Assembly (NCBI GenBank): GCA_013138735.1
Contig: WTCE01000103.1
Location: 1 to 33,422, forward strand
Direction: 5' to 3'
DNA: 33,422 nt
Origin: Crocinitomix sp.
GTDB lineage: Bacteria; Bacteroidota; Bacteroidia; Flavobacteriales_D; Crocinitomicaceae
A program made the translations under genes and the position numbers. The notes under the pieces are model-generated. The model did not search any database, was not told the origin of the DNA, and was given only the letters and a program-made list of their open reading frames with translations. Position 1 is the stretch's first letter, and every line of letters starts with the position of its first letter. Shown in pieces: positions 8,956-18,003 of the stretch.

Positions 8956-9561
8956 TTATAAAAATTTGGGACTTCTATTGAAAACGTATAAGTCAAAAAT
9001 AACCAAACATTTGGCAAAATATTCGCGAATGTGGGTGTAGTTTTTACTAGAGTTCACATCTTTGGCGCAGTACGCTACAGCGTTTAAACCATAATGATTC
9101 GCGATAAATAAGGCGCGTTGATTATGAAAACGTTGCGATACAATAGTTAGATTTTGACAATTAAACACTTTTTTTGCACGTACCACAGAATCCAATGTTC
9201 TAAAACCGGCATAGTCTTTTACAATTGCATTTGCAGGAATTCCAGCTTTCAATAAATAATCAGTCATGTCTTCAGTTTCATTATAATCGGCTGTGTGGTT
9301 GTCGCCACTCACAATTATTTTGGAAATTTTATGCGACGTATAAAGTAAAATTGCTGCATCCATTCGATATTTAAAATATGGATTTAAGCCATTTATTCCA
9401 TCTTTTTTTGTACCTAAAACCAATGCGAATTCACGAAAAGGGACTTCCTCGATTTCCGTATAAATTTGATTTTCGGTTTGTTGAATCACGATTTCTTGGC
9501 TGATGAAGACCATTAAAATGAAGGCGAAAAACAAATAAATATAGGTGCGTTTTTTATGCAT
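8956..9561 (-). CDS. SanA-like inner-membrane protein (DUF218/YdcF superfamily)
   Basis: 201 residues with one N-terminal membrane segment (about 6-25) and a periplasmic DUF218 domain. Characteristic SanA blocks are present: FALVLGTKKDGINGLNPYF, YRMDAAILLYTSHKISKIIV, SGDNHTADYNETEDMTDYLL, AGIPANAIVKDYAGFRTLDS and VSQRFHNQRALFIA. In enteric bacteria SanA supports the envelope barrier and vancomycin exclusion at high temperature; a similar envelope role here is inferred. It is divergent from the sigma-factor gene at 9791, with about 230 bases between them that must hold both promoters. Confidence 0.88.
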   Translation of the reverse strand: MHKKRTYIYLFFAFILMVFISQEIVIQQTENQIYTEIEEVPFREFALVLGTKKDGINGLNPYFKYRMDAAILLYTSHKISKIIVSGDNHTADYNETEDMTDYLLKAGIPANAIVKDYAGFRTLDSVVRAKKVFNCQNLTIVSQRFHNQRALFIANHYGLNAVAYCAKDVNSSKNYTHIREYFAKCLVIFDLYVFNRSPKFL

Positions 9562-9790
9562 AAGCCTAAGGTAAATCGTTTAGATTTCAGTTTAATGAAA
9601 AAAAAAGTAAATTATTATTATTTTTATTAAATGGTTCGTTTCGTAGATTATTCGCGGGATGTAGCGCACAATAAATCGGAACATTTTGCGTTTATTAAAT
9701 TGTGGCAGCAATCTTGCAATTAACCATTGTAACCAAACAAAAGGATTGTTGTTATACAAATGCAAAGAAATTAAAACCAAACAAGTAATT

Positions 9791-10372
9791 ATGCCGACTA
9801 ACCCGATTTATCACCATACGGAGGATAAGCTGTTGATGGAGCTGAAGTGGATAAAGTACGCTCAAGAAAATCCTCGTGGCTTCGAGCCATTGTACAATAA
9901 GTACTACGAACAGATATTGAGATACATTTATCAGCGGATAGATGACAAAGAAACTGCTTACGACATTGCAAGCCAAGTATTCTTAAAAGCACTAAACAAT
10001 ATTCATAAATATGAGTATCGTGGGGTTCCTTTTGCATCTTGGTTGTATAGAATTGCTAAAAGCGAGCTATACCAATCGTTTCGTGATAAAAAGGCAAGAA
10101 GAACTGTAAATGTAGACACTTCTAATCTTTCAGAAATGATTGATGAGATGGAAGAAGATACATCAGACGGTAATAGACAAGTATTGATTCAATTGATCAA
10201 AAAATTAAAAGAAGATGAGGTTCAGATGGTCGAGCTCAGATTCTTTGAAAAGCGCTCTTTTAAAGAGATAGGCGAGATATTGGATATAACAGAGAACAAC
10301 GCAAAAGTAAAATCGCATAGAGTAATCAACAAAATGAAAAAACTATTTAATCAGATAGGGAATGAAAAATAG
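9791..10372 (+). CDS. ECF-type RNA polymerase sigma factor
   Basis: 193 residues from the ATG at 9791; a second in-frame ATG at 9836 (MELKWIKYAQENPRGFE) is also possible. Region 2 covers RGFEPLYNKYYEQILRYIY to ASWLYRIAKSELYQSF and would bind core polymerase and the -10 element. Region 4 covers LIKKLKEDEVQMVELRFFEK to the helix-turn-helix ITENNAKVKSHRVINKM. No region 3 or extra domain is present. The gene overlaps the next one by 11 bases, the usual sign of a sigma factor paired with its regulator. The partner is a membrane protein, so the sigma factor is probably held at the inner membrane until a periplasmic signal arrives (inference). Confidence 0.92.
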   Translation: MPTNPIYHHTEDKLLMELKWIKYAQENPRGFEPLYNKYYEQILRYIYQRIDDKETAYDIASQVFLKALNNIHKYEYRGVPFASWLYRIAKSELYQSFRDKKARRTVNVDTSNLSEMIDEMEEDTSDGNRQVLIQLIKKLKEDEVQMVELRFFEKRSFKEIGEILDITENNAKVKSHRVINKMKKLFNQIGNEK

Positions 10373-11168
10373 AAAGATTAATTTGGATCGCCCGCAATTG
10401 AACGCAGACGAAATAATGACAGGCAAAAATTTCGAATCTGTTGTGCGCAACCACCAAATAATGTCAAAACCATTTTATAAACAGAATTGGTTTTTCGGCA
10501 CCACAGGAATAGCCTCATTAGGATTAATAATTGGAGGGACCTTAGCGTTCCAAAATTCAACTGAAAATCTAGTTTCGACGGACATGTTGAACACAGACGC
10601 CCCTCCAAACTTGACGGTCCCCGATAATAATTTTATCGTGATGAACGCAAGAACTGAGCAGTCGTTTGACGACTTTGCAAAGAAAACAATCGTAATTAAC
10701 CTTGAAAATATAACGCCAATAGAAGAAACACCGACTCTAGATAACCCAACCGAAACGAATGTCATTGAAAGTCTTGCAGATGTTGCAACTGATAATGCCG
10801 AAGAAATAATAACAGCTGAAGTTCCTGAAATTGAGAACACTAATGTTGTTGCTTCAAACCCAAGTATGGATATTAATCCTAGGATTAGTAATAAAATGGG
10901 AGGTTCTATTACACGTAACGAATTATTGGATAATAAAGGTATCACCACCGAAGGAGATGTAAATATCATCCACTTTGAATTGCATTTAATCGACGGATTA
11001 GGAGGGAAAGTATTTGCCGAAGAAGGCAACCAACTAAACGAAGATATGAAGGATGCACTTGAAAGTGTGGGGCAGGGAGAAACCATTTATTTTGAAAATA
11101 TTCGGGGCAAAGTGAAGAACGGTAGAGAGGTAAGATTAAATCCGCTTCGGTACGTTTTAATGAACTAA
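10362..11168 (+). CDS. Single-pass membrane protein with GldM C-terminal-like domain, putative sigma-factor partner
   Basis: 268 residues in three parts. The cytoplasmic N-terminus (1-43) contains a basic/aromatic stretch (MSKPFYKQNW). One membrane helix lies at about 44-63. The periplasmic part has an acidic, Asn/Thr/Glu-rich linker (70-175) and a compact end domain (180-267). That end domain resembles the last domain of the T9SS motor protein GldM/PorM: GGSITRNELLDNKGI, then FELHLIDGLGGKVF, a short helix EDMKDAL, and GETIYFENIRGKVKNG with a Leu-rich closing strand. No classical anti-sigma zinc motif is visible. Overlap with the sigma gene and this topology suggest an anti-sigma or sigma regulator that senses a T9SS-related envelope state. 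The GldM likeness is by eye. Confidence 0.65.
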   Translation: MKNRKINLDRPQLNADEIMTGKNFESVVRNHQIMSKPFYKQNWFFGTTGIASLGLIIGGTLAFQNSTENLVSTDMLNTDAPPNLTVPDNNFIVMNARTEQSFDDFAKKTIVINLENITPIEETPTLDNPTETNVIESLADVATDNAEEIITAEVPEIENTNVVASNPSMDINPRISNKMGGSITRNELLDNKGITTEGDVNIIHFELHLIDGLGGKVFAEEGNQLNEDMKDALESVGQGETIYFENIRGKVKNGREVRLNPLRYVLMN

Positions 11169-11267
11169 TTGTCAATCCATTAATCGGATGTTTTTGGTTA
11201 TTCGCCATTGAGACGTTAATTTTCAACGAAAAAGCGGGATGTTTTTATCAAGTTAAGTTGGATTGTA

Positions 11268-11275
11268 TACATTTG
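11268..11275 (+). promoter_or_regulatory. -7 box before the PorG-like gene
   Basis: TACATTTG matches TAnnTTTG exactly, 28 bases before the ATG at 11303. The gene may thus have its own transcript in addition to the sigma operon. Confidence 0.5.
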
Positions 11276-11302
11276 CATTGATTCTTTATTAAGAATTGTA
11301 AA

Positions 11303-12259
11303 ATGCGTTGTTTTAAAAGAATATACCTACTTGTCTTGTTGCTCTTTGTTTTGAGTACATCAGGCTATAGCCAAGGCTCGCATTTTACGAGATCAGATCA
11401 CTGGAAAACGCAGCGAAAAGAACTAATATTTGGGGCTGGTGCTTCAAATTTCTTAGGAGATTTGGGTGGTTTAAACAGAATAGGAACACATTATATTCCT
11501 GTAGATATTGATTGGAATACAACACGTCCATCTGGACACGTTGGTTTTCGATATCGATTCGCATCCATGTGGGCAACAAAAACATTGATTCAATACGCCG
11601 TGCTAAAAGGGGATGACGCATTGACGAATGAACCCGCACGACGAAACAGAAACCTGAGTTTTCGCACACATCTTTTTGAACTTTCACAGCACATAGAATT
11701 TCTTTTCTTTAGTAACGAACGCTATGGTGCTCGTCATAAAATATATGGCTTAAAGGGAATGCGAAATAAAAACACTGTAGCCTATTTATTTACAGGTGTG
11801 ACCGGTTTTGGATTTATTCCACAAGGGCCAGGTGATGGCGGTTGGACCAATTTACGTCCACTTCATACCGAAGGTCAAGGCTTAACTGGCGGCGGAACTG
11901 AGTATAAAAAAATTGGTTTAGGAATTCCAATAGGAATAGGTTATAAAATTGGCTTAGACCCCTTATGGCGAATGTCATTTGAATTGAGTTATACCCAAAC
12001 ATTCACGGATTATTTGGATGACGTAAGCGGTCTTTATTTTGACAATGATCTTATCCAAGCATCTTACGGCAGCACTTCCGCTTATTTCGCTGATCCATCT
12101 ACTGGCGCTTTTCCAACATGGACACATACTGGTGAGTTACGTGGCGATTCTAAACACAAAGACGGTTATCTCTTTTTAAATATTTCCTTCATCCGTAATA
12201 TAACGGATATGCGTTCTGGTAGAATCAAATGGAAATACAAGCGCCGTTATAAATTGTAG
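11303..12259 (+). CDS. Outer-membrane beta-barrel protein, PorG/DUF6089-like
   Basis: 318 residues with a signal peptide ending near residue 24 (SGYSQG). The mature protein begins with ELIFGAGASNFLGDLGG, a pattern seen at the first strand of DUF6089/PorG-type barrels. Alternating aromatic strands run through to the end, with TQTFTDYLDDVSGLYFD near the last strands and a basic C-terminal tail (IKWKYKRRYKL). PorG is the outer-membrane partner of the PorK/PorN ring in T9SS. Whether this is true PorG or a paralogue cannot be decided here. It lies 134 bases after the GldM-like gene on the same strand. Confidence 0.65.
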   Translation: MRCFKRIYLLVLLLFVLSTSGYSQGSHFTRSDHWKTQRKELIFGAGASNFLGDLGGLNRIGTHYIPVDIDWNTTRPSGHVGFRYRFASMWATKTLIQYAVLKGDDALTNEPARRNRNLSFRTHLFELSQHIEFLFFSNERYGARHKIYGLKGMRNKNTVAYLFTGVTGFGFIPQGPGDGGWTNLRPLHTEGQGLTGGGTEYKKIGLGIPIGIGYKIGLDPLWRMSFELSYTQTFTDYLDDVSGLYFDNDLIQASYGSTSAYFADPSTGAFPTWTHTGELRGDSKHKDGYLFLNISFIRNITDMRSGRIKWKYKRRYKL

Positions 12260-12385
12260 TTTTTTTCAATTATCAATGCGTTGCTGCTTGTAAATAGTAT
12301 GACGTAATAGCGACAATTCTATTTTTGCACCGCGTGCATCTCAGAGTTCCATTTTAGGGTAATTCACAACACAACATAAACCAGT

Positions 12386-12425
12386 CACTTCGAGTGATCC
12401 GCCTAAGGCGGATTGTATCGCGAAG
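12386..12425. repeat. Palindromic intergenic element
   Basis: Nested inverted repeats: CTTCG (12388-12392) with CGAAG (12421-12425), and ATCCGCC (12397-12403) with GGCGGAT (12407-12413). CACTTCGAGTG is a further small hairpin at the front. This type of element is widely scattered between genes in this phylum. It lies in the 277-base gap before the propeller gene. Confidence 0.6.
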
Positions 12426-12536
12426 CAATTAACTTTCCAAGAGTAAACGAAAAAACATCTCAAACCTCCGTATTATTTTAATTATCTTAGCATACTGAAA
12501 AAAACTACTAATCAATATTATTATTATCTCACCATT

Positions 12537-15074
12537 ATGAGAATGCTCAAACGTATTATTTTCCCTTTAGCAATCATTTGTTTCACAGCACTACAGTCTT
12601 TTGCACAAACCACTTCGGAAAGTGCAATAGACCAACCTGCAAAAGTGTTTTTAGAAAACTTGTTTACCTCAGGTAAAACATTCGTCGAAATAACTGAAGA
12701 GGCAGATGCTTATTTCGAGCTAAAATATCCAACCTTATCACCAGCAGAACTTTGCGAAGGTGAGTTTAGAGACGGAACTTTTGTGAAATACCAACGCTGG
12801 TGTTCATTTTGGAAAAATAATTTAAATGCGGATGGTACTTTAGGAGATTTCACAAAAGTAGCACGAGCTGCCACAAAAAATAGAGATTCAAGAGAAGTAA
12901 TATGTGAAGATAGTGATTCACCAATTGAATGGACAAACATTAATTATACCAGCAATATGGGTTGGCAAATAGACCAAGGGCGAGCAAGTTCACTAGCTTT
13001 TCACCCCACAGATCCAGACACGTATTATATAGGTGCAGCTTGGGGAGGATTATGGAAAACGACTGACGGTGGTTTAACGAACACAATCGTGAATGATAAC
13101 TTACCCTTATCAGCCGTTTCTTCAATCATAATTGATCCGGATAACCCAGACAATATGTTGGTTTCTTTAAGTGATATTGTATGGTACGGACCAATGAGTC
13201 TTGGTGTTTATGTTTCTGGAGATGCTGGAGTTAATTTTTCCCCAACGGATTTAGATTGGGCCTTGACGGACAATAATCGTATTTATTATATGGATCAAGA
13301 TCCTACAGATGGGGATCACATTTTAGCTGCAACATCAGACGGAATATTTAGAAGTACAGACTTTTTTACGTCAAATGAGTTGGTATTGAGTGGAGACATT
13401 CGATCAGTTAAATTTAGCAGAACTAATCCAGATATTGTTTATGCAGGTGGAGGATCAGGACAATTTTACAGAAGTGAGGACGGCGGAGAAAGTTTTGATC
13501 TGATTACCGATTTTGGAGGTGGCCATGTAAGAATTGCCGTTCCATTGGTAGATGGATCAACTCGTGTTGTTGCTACGCATAACACAAACTTACATACATC
13601 AACAGATAATGGATTAACTTTTGAATCGAAGGTTTTGCCGCAATCAAATATGGTGATTGAATTCGGAGTGGGTAGTGAGGATGTATTGAGTGTTGGGAAT
13701 TTAGAAGTGCATTCATCAGATGATTTTGGAGATAGTTTTACAGTTCGCACACATTGGTTGGGACATTATGATTTACCCCACATTCATGTTGATCAGCGCA
13801 ATGTCTTTGTCAATCCATTAAATGAGGATTTGGTTTACTATTGTAATGATGGTGGAATTTTTAGTCATGACGTAACGACTAATGGCTTTGAGAATCTTGC
13901 TACAGATTTAATTATTACGCAATATTATGACATTGCAGTTTCTCAAACAGAAGAGCAAGTATTAGGAGGCGGATCACAAGACTGTGGTAACGTTTTTAGA
14001 GGAGAAGATGGAGAATGGTGGCGATATGCCCAAACTGGAGATGGTATGGGACAAGACATTGATCCTGAATATGCGAATAGAAGATATTGGAGTTATCAAT
14101 ATGGTGCTTTAAGAAGATGGGAAGATGGCGATAATACCAACATCAAACCTGAAGGCGAAACTGGAGCATGGGAAACACCCTTTAAATTAGATCCGAATAA
14201 TAGTGACCGAATATTGGTGGGTTATACTTCAGTTTATGCATCAGATAATAATGGAGACACATGGGAAACTGTTGGAGATCCTGTTTTAGGAGGAACTGCT
14301 GATTTGGAACAATTGGCCATTTCACCTTCTAATTCTGAAAAAATTTATGCAGCAAAAGGCAGAACTTTATATGTAAAAGAGCCAGGTGTAGAAGCTTGGT
14401 CAATCATCAACACACCCGTATTTCAAGATATTACTGACTTAGAAGTTGATCCATTAGATGAGGATATCGTTTACATTTGTTATGCTGGATTCCTTGAAGG
14501 AAAAAAAGTGTATATGTCAGAAGATTCAGGCGAAAACTGGACGAATATTTCAGAAGATTTACCCAACTTACCATTTACGGCATTAGAATTATATTACGAC
14601 AAACCGGGTGCATTATTTGTTGGAACTTATGGTGCAGTTTACTACCGCGATACAATGTCAACAGAATGGCGTAAATATGGCTGTTTACCTAACACTTCCG
14701 TTAACGATATTGAAATTCAATACCATACCAATAAAATTTATGTAGGAACACATGGCCGTGGAATGTTTGAAGCGCCCATTACTCTTTACGTTTCATCAAC
14801 TGGTTCTGAATTGGAAGAGGACAACGTTCAATTGAGCCTTTATCCGAATCCGGCAGCAAATAACGTTACGATTAATAGTGCCAATTTAGATTTGAATAAT
14901 GCCGTGCTTAGCATAACAGACGTTACAGGAAGATTAATAAATGTGGAGTATAGTATTAATTCTAGCAATGAAATAACAGTGAATTGTTCCAATTTACGCC
15001 AAGGGAACTACTTTGTAACTGTAGTTGATGGGGAAAACAATAAACACGTATTGTCGCTTGTCATTAGTCAATAA
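12537..15074 (+). CDS. T9SS-secreted VPS10/sortilin-like beta-propeller protein
   Basis: 845 residues. A signal peptide (about 1-24, ending SFAQ) is followed by an N-terminal region containing a Cys/Trp motif. A large beta-propeller then runs from about 130 to 750, built of BNR/Asp-box-like units (FYRSEDGGESF, ASDNNGDTWE, MSEDSGENW, KTTDGGLT) as in VPS10/sortilin and GH74-like proteins. The C-terminus from about 764 is a type A T9SS sorting domain: LSLYPNPAANNVTI, ITDVTGRLI, then LRQGNYFVTVVDGENN. It is thus exported across the outer membrane and processed at the surface or released. The ligand is unknown. A lipoprotein gene follows after 12 bases. Confidence 0.9.
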   Translation: MRMLKRIIFPLAIICFTALQSFAQTTSESAIDQPAKVFLENLFTSGKTFVEITEEADAYFELKYPTLSPAELCEGEFRDGTFVKYQRWCSFWKNNLNADGTLGDFTKVARAATKNRDSREVICEDSDSPIEWTNINYTSNMGWQIDQGRASSLAFHPTDPDTYYIGAAWGGLWKTTDGGLTNTIVNDNLPLSAVSSIIIDPDNPDNMLVSLSDIVWYGPMSLGVYVSGDAGVNFSPTDLDWALTDNNRIYYMDQDPTDGDHILAATSDGIFRSTDFFTSNELVLSGDIRSVKFSRTNPDIVYAGGGSGQFYRSEDGGESFDLITDFGGGHVRIAVPLVDGSTRVVATHNTNLHTSTDNGLTFESKVLPQSNMVIEFGVGSEDVLSVGNLEVHSSDDFGDSFTVRTHWLGHYDLPHIHVDQRNVFVNPLNEDLVYYCNDGGIFSHDVTTNGFENLATDLIITQYYDIAVSQTEEQVLGGGSQDCGNVFRGEDGEWWRYAQTGDGMGQDIDPEYANRRYWSYQYGALRRWEDGDNTNIKPEGETGAWETPFKLDPNNSDRILVGYTSVYASDNNGDTWETVGDPVLGGTADLEQLAISPSNSEKIYAAKGRTLYVKEPGVEAWSIINTPVFQDITDLEVDPLDEDIVYICYAGFLEGKKVYMSEDSGENWTNISEDLPNLPFTALELYYDKPGALFVGTYGAVYYRDTMSTEWRKYGCLPNTSVNDIEIQYHTNKIYVGTHGRGMFEAPITLYVSSTGSELEEDNVQLSLYPNPAANNVTINSANLDLNNAVLSITDVTGRLINVEYSINSSNEITVNCSNLRQGNYFVTVVDGENNKHVLSLVISQ

Positions 15075-15086
15075 TTAATTGTTAGG

Positions 15087-15827
15087 ATGCGCTCACAATT
15101 AATCTATGTCTTATCACTTTTAGTCTTAGGAATTAACATTTGTTCCTGTACTTCTCCTGAAGAAACTAATGGCGAAGTTGAAATTGTTGAAACAAGTTCA
15201 AGTTTAATTGGGGATTGGAAAGGGCACGAATTGTTTTGGTCCAATGATAGTCTATTCGGAGAAGGCTTCGTAGGTTGGGATCTTCAAATAAGTAGTGATA
15301 GTATTCATGAATTTTCTTATCCTAATACCTATCGCCAAGGAGCAAAATTATCAATAGTTGGAGATTCACTATTTTATCACAATACTTCTTACAACTGCGA
15401 ATTTGCTTACCAATGGAGCATAGAAGATACGGTGCTGAGTCTTGTGGGCTATTCTGATATTGTACCATTAACTCCCGAACGTGATAGTATAACATTTATT
15501 AAAACTCAATTTAATACTAATATCCTTCAAGAACTAAAAAGCATTGGCTTCAACACTACATCTATTGAACGTTATGACTGGCAATTTGATATCGAATCAA
15601 CAAAAAAATATCTTTGGAAGGAATTTGATACGAACATTTTCTCTCCTCCTATGAATATGTCTTTCCATAAGCAGAAAGATTATTGGATTAATCACAATTC
15701 AATATTGTACAAGAAAGACACATTTCAAGTCTGGATGTTGGATGATCGCTCTCTTCTCGTTCGGAAGATTTTTCCTACCGATACTATAAGTTTAAACTAT
15801 ACATCTGTGGTGAAAAGCGGTCTCTAA
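15087..15827 (+). CDS. Lipocalin-like lipoprotein of unknown function
   Basis: 246 residues. The signal peptide ends in GINICSC, so Cys21 is the probable lipid anchor. The mature front (SSLIGDWKGHELFW) and the following beta strands (DSIHEFSYPNTYRQGAKLSI, GDSLFYHNTSY) look like a lipocalin-type barrel, a common layout in lipoproteins of this phylum. The second half is less recognisable. The start lies 12 bases after the propeller gene's stop, so the two are probably co-transcribed. A role with the secreted propeller is possible but not shown. Confidence 0.65.
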   Translation: MRSQLIYVLSLLVLGINICSCTSPEETNGEVEIVETSSSLIGDWKGHELFWSNDSLFGEGFVGWDLQISSDSIHEFSYPNTYRQGAKLSIVGDSLFYHNTSYNCEFAYQWSIEDTVLSLVGYSDIVPLTPERDSITFIKTQFNTNILQELKSIGFNTTSIERYDWQFDIESTKKYLWKEFDTNIFSPPMNMSFHKQKDYWINHNSILYKKDTFQVWMLDDRSLLVRKIFPTDTISLNYTSVVKSGL

Positions 15828-16052
15828 AAACGTGAAATCTTACGCTATCCTGAAGTTCTTTTCGGCAACTATCAATGCGCAGCGCTGAGCTCCTCGAAGT
15901 ATGCAATTGGAATTCTGTTCCTCATGAATGTTGGCAGATATAATTTGACAAGTTGCTAATTGAAAACAACAAGTCATCTCGTTTTTATATTGTTAATTGC
16001 ACATTGCACATTGATAATTTAAAAAACGTTAGTTTTTACCACCTCCCTGTAT
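15828..16052. other. Intergenic region before pyrD
   Basis: No gene seen. It contains the short tandem TTGCACATTGCACATTG at about 15997-16013, a low-complexity type often seen between genes in this phylum, and the string TATCAATGCG, which also occurs after the PorG-like gene near 12270. Confidence 0.5.
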
Positions 16053-16060
16053 TAACTTTG
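16053..16060 (+). promoter_or_regulatory. -7 box for the pyrD operon
   Basis: TAACTTTG matches TAnnTTTG exactly, 18 bases before the ATG at 16078. A weak -33 candidate (TTAG) lies 20 bases upstream. Confidence 0.55.
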
Positions 16061-16077
16061 CATAAATCTTTCAGGAT

Positions 16078-17121
16078 ATGTACAAAGCCTTGCTCAGACC
16101 CATCTTATTTCTATTCGACCCTGAACGCGTTCATTACTTTACGTTTAGTATGATCAAGTTGACGGCGAAAATCCCAGGTGTTAAGCAATGGAGACGACGA
16201 AAATACGTGGTCAATGATCCTTGTTTAATTCGCGAAGTATTTGGATTGACGTTTAAAAATCCTGTTGGAATTGCCGCCGGGTTTGATAAAAATGCCCTCA
16301 TCCTAAATGAATTAGAAGATTTTGGTTTTGGATTTGTTGAAATAGGAACGGTTACACCGCGTCCGCAAGAAGGGAATCCAAAGAAGCGATTATTCCGATT
16401 GAAAAAAGATCAAGCTTTGATTAATCGAATGGGGTTTAACAACCAAGGCGTTGATGAAATTTCCAATCGCTTGAAAGGTAAAACGACTAAATTAATTATT
16501 GGCGGAAATATTGGTAAAAATACCGCAACAGCGAACGAGGAGTCAAAGCCCGATTTTGTAGAGAACTTTGACAAATTGCATGCACATGTTGATTATTTTG
16601 TAGTGAATGTAAGTTGTCCAAATGTGGGTGATACTGCCAAATTGCAGGATAAAGATTTTTTGGTTGATTTATTGTCGACCTTAATTGAACAAAATAAAAC
16701 GTTTGACGTACAACGCCCCATTTTGCTGAAAATCGCACCAGATTTAAACCGTACGCAGTTAGATGAGGTGGTGGAAATTGTGCTAGAATCAGCAATTGAT
16801 GGCATTATTGCCTCAAATACGTCTGTTGATCGTTCAGAGTTAACAACGAGCGAAGAAGAATTAAAGAAAATTGGAAATGGTGGTTTAAGTGGGAAACCGC
16901 TTACAGATAAAAGTACAGCAGTTATTAAATACTTGTCCGAAAAATCAAATAAAGCCTTTCCTATAATTGGTGTTGGAGGAATTCATTCTGCACAAGACGC
17001 CTTGGATAAATTGGCTGCAGGAGCAGATTTAGTTCAAGTTTATACAGGCTTTATTTATGAAGGACCTAACTTGGTGCGAGATATTAATAAAGCCATTTTA
17101 AAATCGAAAAGCAATGCTTAA
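16078..17121 (+). CDS. pyrD: Dihydroorotate dehydrogenase (quinone), class 2
   Basis: 347 residues, normal class 2 length. The enzyme oxidises dihydroorotate to orotate in pyrimidine synthesis, passing electrons through FMN to the membrane quinone pool. The N-terminal helices ([20 protein letters not shown]) form the membrane/quinone-binding part. The barrel shows [43 protein letters not shown], the catalytic serine Ser179 in [17 protein letters not shown], and the FMN-phosphate motif [20 protein letters not shown]. All key residues are present. It overlaps the next gene by 8 bases and leads a probable four-gene operon. Confidence 0.97.
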   Translation: MYKALLRPILFLFDPERVHYFTFSMIKLTAKIPGVKQWRRRKYVVNDPCLIREVFGLTFKNPVGIAAGFDKNALILNELEDFGFGFVEIGTVTPRPQEGNPKKRLFRLKKDQALINRMGFNNQGVDEISNRLKGKTTKLIIGGNIGKNTATANEESKPDFVENFDKLHAHVDYFVVNVSCPNVGDTAKLQDKDFLVDLLSTLIEQNKTFDVQRPILLKIAPDLNRTQLDEVVEIVLESAIDGIIASNTSVDRSELTTSEEELKKIGNGGLSGKPLTDKSTAVIKYLSEKSNKAFPIIGVGGIHSAQDALDKLAAGADLVQVYTGFIYEGPNLVRDINKAILKSKSNA

Positions 17122-17965
17122 ATTGATAGAATGCCCACGAGATGCCATGCAAGGTTTGCATGATTTTATTCCTACCGAAGTAAAAACAGCCTATATCAAC
17201 CAGCTTTTAAAAGTTGGATATCATACCATTGATTTTGGCAGTTTTGTTTCACCAAAAGCCATTCCTCAATTAAGAGATACAGCTGAAGTTTTAGAAGGTT
17301 TAGAATTAAATGGCAATTCAGAACTGTTGGCAATAGTAGCTAATAAACGCGGCGCAGATGATGCTTGTAATTTTGATGAAATTGCTTATTTGGGTTATCC
17401 CTTCTCCATTTCAGAAACTTTTCAGCAGCGTAATTCCAATGCATCTATTGAAGAGTCCTTGACCAGAGTAGAGGAGATTCAAAATCTTTGCATCCAGCAT
17501 GATAAAAAAATGGTGGTCTATATCTCAATGGCCTTTGGAAATCCTTATGGAGATCCTTGGGACAATGAAGTGGCTGCAAATTGGAGTAGAAGGCTTTCGA
17601 ATGATTTAGGAATTGAGATTTTGGCTTTGTCAGATACGATTGGCGTTTCAAATCGCGCGAATATCACCGAATTATTTACAGGATTAATTAGCGAATTACC
17701 AACAGTTGAATTTGGCGCGCATTTACATTCAACGCCTGAGTCCGTATTAGAAAAAGTAAGCGCAGCCTACGAAGCAGGATGTCGAAGATTTGACGGAGCG
17801 ATAAAAGGGTTTGGTGGATGCCCTATGGCGGCAGACGATTTAACAGGCAATATGCCAACAGAAGGAATGAAGGCTTATTTTGACGAAAATAATATTGGCA
17901 CTAAATTGGATGAGAAGGAATTTCAAATAGCAATGGAGCAAGCGCTTCAAGTGTTTCCTATTTAA
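17114..17965 (+). CDS. Hydroxymethylglutaryl-CoA lyase-like enzyme
   Basis: 283-residue TIM-barrel protein of the HMG-CoA lyase group, which splits HMG-CoA to acetoacetate and acetyl-CoA in leucine degradation. It has CPRDAMQG at residues 7-14, [14 protein letters not shown], the metal-binding HLHS and the GFGGCPMA loop with Cys236, followed by GNMPTEGM. Some family positions differ: the usual xEATSFVSPK is [10 protein letters not shown], and HCHDT is HLHST. This form may be common in the phylum, or its substrate may vary. The ATG overlaps pyrD by 8 bases, so translation is probably coupled, although the two pathways are unrelated. Confidence 0.82.
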   Translation: MLKLIECPRDAMQGLHDFIPTEVKTAYINQLLKVGYHTIDFGSFVSPKAIPQLRDTAEVLEGLELNGNSELLAIVANKRGADDACNFDEIAYLGYPFSISETFQQRNSNASIEESLTRVEEIQNLCIQHDKKMVVYISMAFGNPYGDPWDNEVAANWSRRLSNDLGIEILALSDTIGVSNRANITELFTGLISELPTVEFGAHLHSTPESVLEKVSAAYEAGCRRFDGAIKGFGGCPMAADDLTGNMPTEGMKAYFDENNIGTKLDEKEFQIAMEQALQVFPI

Positions 17966-18003
17966 GTAAAGGACATTGCTAAGAAATTAAAAAAGTAACG
18001 GAT

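Noticed and set aside
9592-9780. 62-codon minus-strand open frame between sanA-like and sigma genes
   Set aside because: No domain; it fills the divergent promoter region.
10475-11086. 203-codon open frame on the minus strand
   Set aside because: It lies fully inside the GldM-like gene and its translation is low-complexity Ser/Ile/Val, a mirror of the real gene.
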